Shown: positions 1 to 6,728 of the stretch, one piece after another
Numbering within the stretch: position 1 is the first letter of the stretch
How the letters are laid out: the number at the start of each line of letters is the position of its first letter
Source of the DNA: JBBDMC01 sp964441935
GTDB taxonomy: Bacteria; Pseudomonadota; Alphaproteobacteria; Rhizobiales; Kaistiaceae
Direction of reading: 5' to 3'
Length of the DNA stretch: 18,307 bases
NCBI GenBank assembly: GCA_964441935.1
Contig: CAYTXI010000050.1
Coordinates: 1 to 18,307, forward strand
The notes under the pieces: generated by a model
What the model saw: only the letters and a program-made list of their open reading frames with translations
What the model was told of the DNA's origin: nothing
The model's database searches: none
Program-made: the position numbers and the translations under genes

Positions 1-126
1 CGAGAAGATGCCGAGCTCGGTCAGGGTCGGCTCACGGCCGATCAGATCGACGATGCGTCGATACTCCTCGGCCGCTAGCCCGTGTGCGGCGACGAGGTCG
101 GGGGTGATGTTGGCAGGTGCGTTCAT
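1..126 (-). CDS. purL: Phosphoribosylformylglycinamidine synthase, large subunit PurL (N-terminus only)
   Basis: Partial gene running off the left edge; 42 codons are visible. The reading begins MNAPANITPDLVAAHGL and continues into EYRRIVDLIGREPTLTELG, a characteristic N-terminal signature of the small-type PurL. PurL is the catalytic subunit of FGAM synthetase, which uses ATP and PurQ-derived ammonia to convert FGAR to FGAM in the cytoplasm (fourth step of purine synthesis). The ATG at 126-124 shares bases with the purQ stop TGA at 125-123 (ATGA overlap), which implies translational coupling and supports this start. The catalytic domains lie outside the window, so only identity and start can be judged. 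Confidence 0.93.
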   Translation of the reverse strand, partial: MNAPANITPDLVAAHGLAAEEYRRIVDLIGREPTLTELGIFS

Positions 127-809
127 AGCGCGGCCAACGCGCCCTCGAACAGTCCACGCCCGTCGGTGCCGCCGTGCAGTGGCTCGATCAGGTTTTCGGG
201 GTGGGGCATCATGCCGAGCACGTTGCGCCGCTCGCTGAGAATGCCGGCGATGTTGTCGACGGAGCCGTTGGGGTTGGCGGCGTCGCGGGCGTCACCGTCG
301 GCATCGACGTAGCGGAAGGCGACGCGGCCGTCGTCGCGGAGTCGGGCCAACGTCGCCTCGTCGCAGCGATAGTTGCCGTCGCCGTGGGCGATCGGAGCGC
401 GGATCACCTGACCGCTGGCGTAGCCGCGGGTAAAGAAGGAGTCAGTCGTTTCGATCCTGATATGCACTTCGCGACAGACGAAGCGCAGGCTCGCGTTGCG
501 CATGAGGACGCCTGGAAGAAGGCCGGCCTCGCAGAGGATCTGGAATCCGTTGCAGATACCGAGCACCGGCGTTCCCCTGGCCGCTTGCTCCGCGAGCGGA
601 CGCATCACCGGGGCGCGGGCGGCGATGGCGCCGGAGCGCAGATAGTCGCCATACGAGAAACCGCCGGGCAGGACGATCAGGTCCACGTCGGGTATCGTCG
701 TCTCGGTGTACCAAACCGTGACAGGTGCCACGCCGGCGATCGCCGTCAGGGCGGCGATCATGTCGCGCTCGCGGTTGGAGCCGGGGAAAACGACGACGGC
801 GGACTTCAT
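123..809 (-). CDS. purQ: Phosphoribosylformylglycinamidine synthase, glutaminase subunit PurQ
   Basis: 228 aa, about the usual PurQ length. It is a class I glutamine amidotransferase that hydrolyses glutamine and passes ammonia to PurL, with PurS bridging the two. The N-terminus MKSAVVVFPGSN is typical of the family. The nucleophile Cys86 sits in GICNGFQ, and the His203/Glu205 pair sits in MMPHPEN near the C-terminus, completing the Cys-His-Glu triad. The commonly seen SNCDRD near the start reads SNRERD here, a minor change. It overlaps purL by 4 bp and follows an unrelated membrane protein gene after a 56-bp gap. No strong Shine-Dalgarno is visible, but homology at the first residues fixes the start. 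Confidence 0.96.
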   Translation of the reverse strand: MKSAVVVFPGSNRERDMIAALTAIAGVAPVTVWYTETTIPDVDLIVLPGGFSYGDYLRSGAIAARAPVMRPLAEQAARGTPVLGICNGFQILCEAGLLPGVLMRNASLRFVCREVHIRIETTDSFFTRGYASGQVIRAPIAHGDGNYRCDEATLARLRDDGRVAFRYVDADGDARDAANPNGSVDNIAGILSERRNVLGMMPHPENLIEPLHGGTDGRGLFEGALAAL

Positions 810-865
810 TCGCCGTCAGCCATAGTCGCCGACCGGAGGCACCGCAAGGCGGTTGGATCGTGTTT

Positions 866-2071
866 TCAACCGCCCTCGGCCGGGGTTCCGAACACCGCGA
901 TGGCGCCCGCAACGGCTGCAAGGCAGCCGTAACCGAACGCGGGTGCGCTGCGGCCGCGTCGCCGGGCGCTCAGCGTGGCGACGACGCACTGGAGCGCGTA
1001 GTAGAGGGCAAAGCAGCGCGAGGCGAGGGTGATCAGGCTGTAGACGTCGGTGCTCCACGTGACGAGGGCGGCGATGAAGGCGATCAGCGGATACGTGTGG
1101 GAGACGTTGATGCGTTGGCGGCCGAAACCGTGGAGCAGTCCACCGGCGCCGAGAACGTCGGCGATGGCGGCGCTCGACTGGCTGGCGAGGGCGCCGAGGA
1201 TAACCATCAGCGGCAGGACGGCGGCCACGGGACGGAGCATGTCGACGATGGCCGCCACGCTCTGGTCATCCGGCGCCACCCCCAACAGCGGCGTCATCAG
1301 GGCGAAGAAGGAGAGGTAGATACCGGCCGCCAGAACCTGCGCCAGCCGCATACTGCGAACGCGCAAGGCCGGACTGTAAGCGTCACCGAGAAAGCGCGAG
1401 GTCTCGAAACCCTGAACCACGATCAGCAAGCCAGCCAGAACCGGCGCGCTAGCGAGTTCGAAATGCCCGGGTACGGTCGCGAAGCGCGACCCGTCGCCGA
1501 TGCCGTTGGCGCCGAAGACAACAAGCGCGGTGAGCAGTCCGCCGATAACGGCGAGCTTGATCGAGACGGTGTAGACCTCGATGCGCTCGACCGCGGAGAA
1601 GCCGCGCAGCAGGCCGACGCCGCCGATCAGCGTCAAACACGCGGTGACCACCAGCTTGACCGGCAGAGGGTGATCGAGGCCGAACGGTTTCAGCAGGAAG
1701 TTGCTGAACAGGACCAGGTAAAACGCGACCGAAACGACATAGGCGAACGTCAGGACGAATTCCGACAGGCGCTCGACTGAGACCGTCGGACGCGAGGCGT
1801 GCGCGTCCGCCAACAACGGCTCGACGTGTGTGATGTTCTCGCGGACCGCGGCGCCGATCAGGTAGGCGACAACTAGAAGCGCCGCCATTCCCGCGATCGC
1901 CCAGCCGCCAAGGAGATCGCGCAGGATCGGCACGGACACCAGGAAGCCGCTGCCGATGATGGAGGCGAGCGGTGTCGCGGTTGCGCGCCACAGGTCCGAA
2001 CGCAGGACCGGGGGGCTCACTAGGATGACGACGATCGCGATGGCAATGCTGACGGCAATCGCGCCGATCAT
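866..2071 (-). CDS. Uncharacterised multi-pass membrane protein, possibly APC-superfamily permease
   Basis: 401 aa and very hydrophobic, with about 11-12 predicted transmembrane segments spread over its length and only short loops. The early stretch TPLASIIGSGFL, with its glycine-broken helix, resembles the unwound TM1 of APC-fold amino-acid permeases. Another conserved-looking helix carries VVQGFETSRFLGDAYSP (about residues 230-250). I recognise the general type (membrane proteins loosely related to amino-acid permeases) but no specific family or substrate. It lies inside the purine cluster, 67 bp after purS and 56 bp before purQ, on the same strand, so co-transcription is likely. That position suggests, but does not prove, a link to purine precursors or amino-acid supply. 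The ATG at 2071 has a GGCGGGG stretch upstream as a mediocre ribosome site. Confidence 0.75.
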   Translation of the reverse strand: MIGAIAVSIAIAIVVILVSPPVLRSDLWRATATPLASIIGSGFLVSVPILRDLLGGWAIAGMAALLVVAYLIGAAVRENITHVEPLLADAHASRPTVSVERLSEFVLTFAYVVSVAFYLVLFSNFLLKPFGLDHPLPVKLVVTACLTLIGGVGLLRGFSAVERIEVYTVSIKLAVIGGLLTALVVFGANGIGDGSRFATVPGHFELASAPVLAGLLIVVQGFETSRFLGDAYSPALRVRSMRLAQVLAAGIYLSFFALMTPLLGVAPDDQSVAAIVDMLRPVAAVLPLMVILGALASQSSAAIADVLGAGGLLHGFGRQRINVSHTYPLIAFIAALVTWSTDVYSLITLASRCFALYYALQCVVATLSARRRGRSAPAFGYGCLAAVAGAIAVFGTPAEGG

Positions 2072-2138
2072 GTCCTGCTACCCCGCCTCGCGCGTCGGAC
2101 GTGCCCCCACGGCGGTCGGGGGCCGGCGCCAACCGAGC

Positions 2139-2378
2139 TCACAGAAGCTCGACCCGGTAGTCCTCGATTACGGTGTTGGCGAGGAGCTTCTCGCACATCT
2201 CCGTCAGAGACGTCTCTGCGCGCGCCCCATCGGTTTCGTTGAGCTCGATGTCGAAGACCTTGCCCTGTCGTACCCCCGTCACGCCGGTGAAGCCAAGGGC
2301 GGCCAATGCTCCCTCGATCGCCTTGCCCTGGGGGTCGAGGACGCCGCTCCTCAGCGTCACAGTGATGCGGGCCTTCAC
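2139..2378 (-). CDS. purS: Phosphoribosylformylglycinamidine synthase subunit PurS
   Basis: 79 aa, the normal size for PurS. It is the small dimeric subunit that docks PurQ onto PurL and helps channel ammonia. The sequence shows the expected pattern: beta strand KARITVTLR, then GVLDPQGKAIEGALAALGF, then VRQGKVFDIEL, ending in YRVELL. The start is a GTG at 2378-2376. The open frame extends further upstream, but that part lies within purC and has no PurS homology. The gap from the purC stop is 14 bp, so the two are almost certainly in one transcript. The expected next gene purQ is displaced by the membrane protein gene that follows. Confidence 0.93.
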   Translation of the reverse strand: MKARITVTLRSGVLDPQGKAIEGALAALGFTGVTGVRQGKVFDIELNETDGARAETSLTEMCEKLLANTVIEDYRVELL

Positions 2379-2392
2379 CGGCCGGGATCGGG

Positions 2393-3157
2393 CTACTGGA
2401 CCAGCACCGGCCCGCCGCGCTTGGGGCGCTCGTGCTCGATGAGGATGCCGAGCCTGCGAGCGACTTCCTGGTAAGCCTCGACCAGTCCGCCCATGTCGCG
2501 ACGGAAACGGTCCTTGTCGAGCTTGTCCTTGGTCTGGACGTCCCACAGGCGGCAGGAGTCGGGCGAGATCTCGTCGGCGACAACGACGCGCATCATTTCG
2601 CCTTCCCACAGACGGCCGCATTCGATCTTGAAGTCGACGAGTTGGATGCCGGCGCCGAGGAACAGCCCGGACAGGAAGTCGTTGACGCGGATGGCGAGCG
2701 CCATGATGTCGTCGATCTCCTGCGGGGTCGCCCAGCCGAAAGCGGTGATGTGTTCCTCCGAGACCATCGGGTCGTCGAGCTGGTCGTTCTTGTAGTAGAA
2801 CTCGATGATCGAGCGCGGCAACACGGTGCCCTCGTCGATGCCGAGGCGCTTGGCCAGGGAGCCGGCGGCGACGTTCCTCACCACCACCTCCAACGGGATG
2901 ATCTCGACCTCGCGGATCAGCTGCTCGCGCATGTTGAGCCGGCGGATGAAGTGCGTCGGGAGGCCCAGCTTGTTGAGGTGCTGGAAGAGGTACTCGGAGA
3001 TGCGGTTGTTGAGCACACCCTTGCCGTCGACGACGTCCTGCTTTTTCTTGTTGAAGGCGGTGGCGTCGTCCTTGAAAAACTGGATCAGGGTCCCGGGTTC
3101 CGGACCCTCGTAAAGGATCTTTGCCTTGCCTTCATAAATGCGCCGGCGACGATTCAT
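2393..3157 (-). CDS. purC: Phosphoribosylaminoimidazole-succinocarboxamide synthase (SAICAR synthetase)
   Basis: 254 aa from the ATG at 3157. The enzyme joins CAIR and aspartate with ATP to give SAICAR in the cytoplasm. Signatures seen: RRIYEGKAKILYEG at the N-terminus (ATP loop), IIPLEVVVRN (about 87-95), LVDFKIECG (173-181) and DEISPDSCRLWD (195-206). All are intact. The frame stays open upstream and an ATG at 3187 would add ten residues, but neither start has a clear ribosome site. Alphaproteobacterial homologues usually begin just before the RRR-IYEGK motif, so 3157 is preferred. It heads the purC-purS-(membrane protein)-purQ-purL series and is transcribed divergently from the zeta-subunit gene. 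Confidence 0.95.
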   Translation of the reverse strand: MNRRRRIYEGKAKILYEGPEPGTLIQFFKDDATAFNKKKQDVVDGKGVLNNRISEYLFQHLNKLGLPTHFIRRLNMREQLIREVEIIPLEVVVRNVAAGSLAKRLGIDEGTVLPRSIIEFYYKNDQLDDPMVSEEHITAFGWATPQEIDDIMALAIRVNDFLSGLFLGAGIQLVDFKIECGRLWEGEMMRVVVADEISPDSCRLWDVQTKDKLDKDRFRRDMGGLVEAYQEVARRLGILIEHERPKRGGPVLVQ

Positions 3158-3254
3158 GGGCACGTACCGTGGTTTGAGGAAATCCATTGGCCGGAAACCG
3201 GTTGGCAGCGGCAGCCTGCCGTCGACTCGATTGACGGGGCTGGCAACGCGGCGG

Positions 3255-3283
3255 ACCTTATTCGATCGTTCGGTCCAGCACAA
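3255..3283 (-). promoter_or_regulatory. Candidate sigma70-like promoter for the purC operon
   Basis: Reading the minus strand, a TTGTGC box (3283-3278) and a TAAGGT box (3260-3255) are separated by exactly 17 bp. Each matches its consensus at three of six positions. It lies about 100 bp upstream of purC in the 223-bp divergent region shared with the zeta-subunit gene. This is only a weak consensus match, given for position and spacing. Confidence 0.25.
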
Positions 3284-3319
3284 TGAGCCTTGCCCGGTGC
3301 GTCGACCACAGCCGATGCG

Positions 3320-3348
3320 TTGATTTAGGTAACACCAGGCGATATGCA
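3320..3348 (+). promoter_or_regulatory. Candidate sigma70-like promoter for the DUF1476 gene
   Basis: A TTGATT box (3320-3325) and a TATGCA box (3343-3348) are 17 bp apart, with the -10 ending 32 bp before the ATG at 3381. The -35 matches four of six consensus positions and the -10 three of six. The area is locally richer in A and T than its surroundings. The assignment rests on consensus and position alone. Confidence 0.35.
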
Positions 3349-3380
3349 AGACGGTGCCGGCGGCTGTACGGGAGCCTGGT

Positions 3381-3704
3381 ATGACGACCTTCGACAAGCG
3401 CGAGGACGCTTTTGAAAAGAAGTTCGCGCACGACGCCGAGCTGCAGTTCAGGGCGACGGCGCGGCGCAACAAGCTCCTCGGCCTGTGGGCAGCCGGTCTG
3501 CTCGGCAAGGCCGACCAGGACGCTGACGCCTATGCCAAAGAGGTCGTCGCTTCCGACCTCGAAGAGGCCGGCGACCACGACGTCTTCCGCAAGATCCGCG
3601 CGGACTTCGACGCGGCGGGTGTCGACCAGTCCGACCATCAGATCCGGCGAACCATGGACGAGTTGATGGCGAAGGCGATCGACCAAGTCAGGCAGGAAAC
3701 CTGA
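3381..3704 (+). CDS. ATPase inhibitor subunit zeta (DUF1476 family)
   Basis: 107 aa, the standard length of this alphaproteobacterial family. In Paracoccus the zeta subunit binds the F1 part of ATP synthase and blocks ATP hydrolysis. The N-terminal inhibitory segment is present (MTTFDKREDAFEKKFAHD), followed by LQFRATARRNKLLGLWAAG, the family's most conserved stretch, and a helical acidic C-terminal half (LEEAGDHDVFRKIRADF). The start at 3381 has GGGAG at 3370-3374, six bases upstream; longer in-frame starts have no homology. It is soluble and acts at the inner face of the cytoplasmic membrane. It is divergent from purC and followed after 8 bp by an aldolase gene. Inhibition in this organism is inferred; some homologues inhibit only weakly. 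Confidence 0.92.
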   Translation: MTTFDKREDAFEKKFAHDAELQFRATARRNKLLGLWAAGLLGKADQDADAYAKEVVASDLEEAGDHDVFRKIRADFDAAGVDQSDHQIRRTMDELMAKAIDQVRQET

Positions 3705-3712
3705 ACGCCGCC

Positions 3713-4492
3713 ATGCCCCAACCCGACCTTGCCGAGCGGCTGCGCGCGGGCGAGACCTTCATCTCAAGCTGGAACATTTGGCCGGAGCCGCTGCTGGCCG
3801 AAGCCGCGGCACGATCCGGCTTCGATTGCGTCACCGTCGACATGCAGCACGGGTTGCATGACCCGGTATCGGTAATGCGGGCGATCGGGGCCGTGGCGCT
3901 CGCCGGAAAGCCGGCCGTGGTGCGCGTGCCGGTCGGCGATAATGCCATGGTCAGCCGCGCCCTTGACATGGGGGCCGAGGCGGTGATTGCGCCGATGATA
4001 AACACGCGCGCGGAAGCCCGCGCGTTCGTGGCGGCAGCCAAGTACCCGCCGCTCGGCGAACGCAGCTGGGGGCCGCTGCGCACCCGGATGCTGACCGGGT
4101 TCGATCCGGAAACGACACTTACGACCGCCAACGCATCGACCCTGGCAGTGGCGATGGTCGAGACCCGGAGCGGTTTGGACGTCCTCGATGACATCCTGGC
4201 GGTGGACGGGATCGACGGGATCTTCGTCGGTCCGTCAGATTTGTCGGTGACGCTGAGCGATGGCAAGCGCATCGCTCCGGGCGACACCGAAATCGACGAT
4301 GCGCTCAGGCGGATCGGAGAACGCACGCGCGCGGCGGGCAAGATCGTCGGCGCGTTCGCGTGGGGCGGGGAGCGGGTGCAGTTTTTCCGCGATCTTGGGT
4401 ACCGGCTGATCGCGCTCGGCACCGATCAAGCGTATCTCACGCGCGGCATCGACGCGATGCTCAACGAACGGGGTCCAGAGACGCAGCTCTGA
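3713..4492 (+). CDS. HpcH/HpaI family class II aldolase
   Basis: 259 aa, typical for the family, which performs metal-dependent retro-aldol cleavage of 2-oxo-4-hydroxy acids to pyruvate plus an aldehyde. All catalytic positions known from HpaI are present, offset by one: His46 (DMQHG), Arg71 (VRVPV), Asp85 (LDMGAE), and the metal ligands Glu150 (MVETRSG) and Asp176 (GPSDLS). The substrate cannot be read from the sequence; candidates include 4-hydroxy-2-oxoheptanedioate or 2-dehydro-3-deoxyglucarate type compounds. It starts 8 bp after the zeta-subunit gene. An AGGAAA within the end of that gene is a rather distant ribosome site, so translation may be coupled. No aromatic or sugar-acid degradation genes lie nearby. 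Confidence 0.9.
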   Translation: MPQPDLAERLRAGETFISSWNIWPEPLLAEAAARSGFDCVTVDMQHGLHDPVSVMRAIGAVALAGKPAVVRVPVGDNAMVSRALDMGAEAVIAPMINTRAEARAFVAAAKYPPLGERSWGPLRTRMLTGFDPETTLTTANASTLAVAMVETRSGLDVLDDILAVDGIDGIFVGPSDLSVTLSDGKRIAPGDTEIDDALRRIGERTRAAGKIVGAFAWGGERVQFFRDLGYRLIALGTDQAYLTRGIDAMLNERGPETQL

Positions 4493-4531
4493 GGCCAAAG
4501 TGGCCGCCTCTCGGCCGCAATTGTCTCCAAA

Positions 4532-4565
4532 CTGCAACAATTTGCGAATCCTTTTGATGTTGCAG
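4532..4565. repeat. 8-bp perfect inverted repeat upstream of the porin gene
   Basis: CTGCAACA at 4532-4539 and TGTTGCAG at 4558-4565 are exact inverted copies separated by 18 bp. They sit in an AT-richer stretch of the 144-bp gap before the porin start. It could be an operator, or a hairpin in the 5' leader; there is no T-run immediately after to make it a convincing terminator of the aldolase gene. Confidence 0.4.
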
Positions 4566-4623
4566 CATTTTTGCGCACTGGCGAGTGGTGCTTCGTGCGA
4601 TATTTGTCGTACGGATTGGGGTC

Positions 4624-4628
4624 GGAGG
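4624..4628 (+). promoter_or_regulatory. Ribosome binding site of the porin gene
   Basis: GGAGG lies eight bases before the ATG at 4637. The frame is open further upstream, so this site decides the start. The resulting N-terminus is a clean signal peptide. Confidence 0.75.
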
Positions 4629-4636
4629 TCGGGACA

Positions 4637-5320
4637 ATGGCTGGTGTTGCGCTTGGCCGCGTGGTCGCGGCGACGGTCATATCGCTCTCTGCAATCACCG
4701 CAGCGCGGGCGGCAGACAAAACTAACGACGGCGCCGTCGAATCGATGTTCGACATCGCCTTCGGAGTCACCTTCACGTCGGACTACATGTCCCGCGGCTA
4801 CACGCAGACCAACGGCCCGGCGGTTCAGCCTTGGGTCGAGTTCGATTACGGCATCCTCTACGCCGGCTACTGGGGCTCGAACGTGAGCCCCGCGATCCTC
4901 ACCGGAGCGAGTTGGGAGCACGACCTGTCGGTCGGCATCCGCCCCGAGCTTGGGCCGTTCTCGTTCGATTTGGGATACGTCCGCTACATCTACGATACCG
5001 GCGATTGCTGCGGCGAGGTGTACGCCATGGCGAGCGTCAGCCCGGTCGACCCGCTGACTTTGGGCGCGGCCATCTATTACGATCCGACCAACGTCACGAC
5101 GTATGTCGAGGGCAACGCCTCGGTCGATCTGCCGCGCGACATCTCCGTATCCGGCGCGGTCGGGTCGCTCGGCGGCGTGTTCTCGTGGAACGCCGGCGTC
5201 ACGTGGGCTCCGCGCGATTGGATCTCGATCGACGCGCGCTACCACGGCGGACCGGACGGCCGCTTCCTGGTTTCGCTGAACCTGGAATCGTCGCTTTCGG
5301 CGATGCGCGGCGGCAACTAG
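4637..5320 (+). CDS. TorF family putative outer-membrane porin (Gcw_chp type)
   Basis: 227 aa from the ATG chosen by its GGAGG site. Residues 1-25 form a signal peptide (positively charged start, hydrophobic core, cleavage after AARA), so the protein is exported. The mature part shows the hallmark FTSDYMSRGYTQT at its start. Alternating hydrophobic/aromatic beta strands follow, such as VEFDYGILYAGYWGSNV, as expected for a barrel of the TIGR02001/Gcw_chp family. It ends in YHGGPDGRFLVSLNLESS rather than the common terminal aromatic residue. The likely role is a small outer-membrane channel; the substrate is unknown. An unusual CysCys pair (DTGDCCGEVYA) is present. It converges on purB, and the two share a CTAG stop. 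Confidence 0.85.
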   Translation: MAGVALGRVVAATVISLSAITAARAADKTNDGAVESMFDIAFGVTFTSDYMSRGYTQTNGPAVQPWVEFDYGILYAGYWGSNVSPAILTGASWEHDLSVGIRPELGPFSFDLGYVRYIYDTGDCCGEVYAMASVSPVDPLTLGAAIYYDPTNVTTYVEGNASVDLPRDISVSGAVGSLGGVFSWNAGVTWAPRDWISIDARYHGGPDGRFLVSLNLESSLSAMRGGN

Positions 5321-6633
5321 CCGGCGGCGTTGGCGCCGAACACGCGACGGAAGATCGTGTCGACGTGCTTGAGGTGGTAGGCAAGGTCGAAGAGGCCTTC
5401 CAGCTCCGTCTCTGACAACGCTGTGGCGACCGTGCGGTCCTTCTTCAGGAGCTGCAGGAAGTCGCCCTTGCCCTCCCAGATCTTCATCGCGTTCCTCTGG
5501 ACCGCGGCGTAGGCGTCTTCGCGGCTCATGCCCTTGTCGGTCAGCGCCAGCATGACGCGCTGGGAATGGATGAGGCCGCCCAGGCGATCGAGGTTGGCGC
5601 GCATGGCGTGTGGGTAGACCACGAGGTTGTCGATCAGCCCGACCAGGCGATGAAGGGCGAAATCGAGGGCGATGGTGGCGTCGGGCGCGATTACCCGCTC
5701 GACCGAGGAGTGCGAAATGTCGCGCTCGTGCCAGAGCGCAACGTCCTCCAGCGCCGGCTGGACGGTCGAGCGCACAAGTCGGGCGAGACCGGTCAGGTTC
5801 TCCGACAGAACGGGGTTGCGTTTATGCGGCATCGCCGAGGACCCCTTCTGGCCGGCGGCGAAGTACTCCTCGACCTCGCGCACCTCGGTGCGCTGCAGGT
5901 GTCGGATTTCGGTGGCGAGGCGCTCGACCGACGACGCGACGACGGCGAGCGTCGCGAAATACATGGCGTGGCGGTCGCGTGGGATGACCTGGGTGGAGAT
6001 CGCTTCGGGCCTCAGGCCCATGGCGCGGGCGACGTATTCCTCAACACGCGGGTCGACGTTGGCGAAGGTGCCAACCGCACCCGATATCGCGGCGGTGGCG
6101 ATTTCTTCGCGCGCGGCGTGCAGTCGACGGCGGGCGCGGGCGAACTCGGCGTAGGCGACCGCGAGTTTAAGGCCGAACGTGGTCGGCTCGGCGTGAATGC
6201 CGTGCGAGCGGCCGATGCAGACCGTGTCTTTGTGCTCGATCGCGCGGCGGCGAAGCGCGGTCAGCAGCGCGTCGACGTCCGCGGTCAGAATGTCCGCCGC
6301 ACGCGACAGTTGCACTGCGAGGCAGGTGTCGAGAACGTCGGATGAGGTCAGGCCGCGGTGGAGATACCGGGCGTCTGGACCGACGATCTCGGTGACGTAG
6401 GTCAGGAAGGCGATAACGTCGTGTTTCGTCGTCTCCTCGATCTCTGCGATGTGCGCGGCGTCGAACTTCGCCTTACCACCCTTCTGCCGGACCGCTTTCG
6501 CCGCCGACTTCGGGACCGCACCAATCTCGGCCATGGCGTCGAGGGCGTGGGCCTCGATCTCGAACCAGATGCGGTACTTCTCGTCCGGCGACCAGATCGC
6601 CGCCATTTCGGGGCGCGTGTAGCGCGGAATCAT
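5317..6633 (-). CDS. purB: Adenylosuccinate lyase
   Basis: 438 aa from ATG 6633. It catalyses two steps of purine synthesis: SAICAR to AICAR plus fumarate, and adenylosuccinate to AMP plus fumarate. Features seen: MIPRYTRPEMAAIW at the start as in alphaproteobacterial PurB, TTKHD (His71), LHRGLTSSDVLDT, GRSHGIHAEPTTFG (140s), and the fumarase/lyase signature loop GSSAMPHKRNP (264-274) carrying the mobile catalytic serine. An ATG at 6648 would add five residues; homologues favour MIPRY. Its last three bases form the stop that overlaps the porin stop on the other strand. It follows DUF2259 after 84 bp, with its own candidate promoter in that gap. Confidence 0.96.
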   Translation of the reverse strand: MIPRYTRPEMAAIWSPDEKYRIWFEIEAHALDAMAEIGAVPKSAAKAVRQKGGKAKFDAAHIAEIEETTKHDVIAFLTYVTEIVGPDARYLHRGLTSSDVLDTCLAVQLSRAADILTADVDALLTALRRRAIEHKDTVCIGRSHGIHAEPTTFGLKLAVAYAEFARARRRLHAAREEIATAAISGAVGTFANVDPRVEEYVARAMGLRPEAISTQVIPRDRHAMYFATLAVVASSVERLATEIRHLQRTEVREVEEYFAAGQKGSSAMPHKRNPVLSENLTGLARLVRSTVQPALEDVALWHERDISHSSVERVIAPDATIALDFALHRLVGLIDNLVVYPHAMRANLDRLGGLIHSQRVMLALTDKGMSREDAYAAVQRNAMKIWEGKGDFLQLLKKDRTVATALSETELEGLFDLAYHLKHVDTIFRRVFGANAAG

Positions 6634-6641
6634 GAGCCGGC

Positions 6642-6660
6642 CCGTCATGATTGATGACGG
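6642..6660. repeat. Short palindrome in the purB leader
   Basis: CCGTCAT (6642-6648) and ATGACGG (6654-6660) are exact inverted copies with a 5-bp centre. They end 9 bp upstream of the purB ATG at 6633. In the mRNA this could fold as a small hairpin near the start codon; as DNA it could be a repressor site. The role is unknown. Confidence 0.35.
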
Positions 6661-6663
6661 CGC

Positions 6664-6692
6664 GGTCTATCAGAGGGCAGGGCCGTTCACAA
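6664..6692 (-). promoter_or_regulatory. Candidate promoter for purB
   Basis: On the minus strand, TTGTGA (6692-6687) and TAGACC (6669-6664) are 17 bp apart, matching four and three of six consensus positions. The -10 lies about 30 bp upstream of the purB start. The palindrome at 6642-6660 would then fall at the transcription start. Consensus match only. Confidence 0.3.
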
Positions 6693-6701
6693 TCGGGCGG
6701 G

Positions 6702-6728
6702 CCCGCCAACGCCGCCCTCATTGGCGGG
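6702..6728. repeat. Inverted repeat spanning the DUF2259 stop codon
   Basis: CCCGCCAA (6702-6709) pairs perfectly with TTGGCGGG (6721-6728), leaving an 11-bp loop that contains the DUF2259 stop codon (6720-6718, minus strand). It could weaken transcription into purB or protect the upstream mRNA end. No T-run follows on the minus strand, so it is not called a terminator. Confidence 0.4.

Noticed and set aside
725..1780. Long plus-strand open frame of 351 codons opposite the membrane protein
   Set aside because: Low-complexity Gly/Arg/Asp-rich translation antisense to a clear multi-helix membrane protein. It is a GC-rich shadow frame.
2103..2123. GCCCCC/GGGGGC hairpin between purS and the membrane protein gene
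   Set aside because: A six-base GC stem with a 9-base loop and no T-run. Too weak to call an attenuator or terminator, though it lies in a plausible place.
4235..5245. Minus-strand open frame of 336 codons across the aldolase end and the porin
   Set aside because: Its translation is Arg/Asp/Val-rich with no recognisable motifs, while both plus-strand genes have full family signatures, catalytic residues or a signal peptide.
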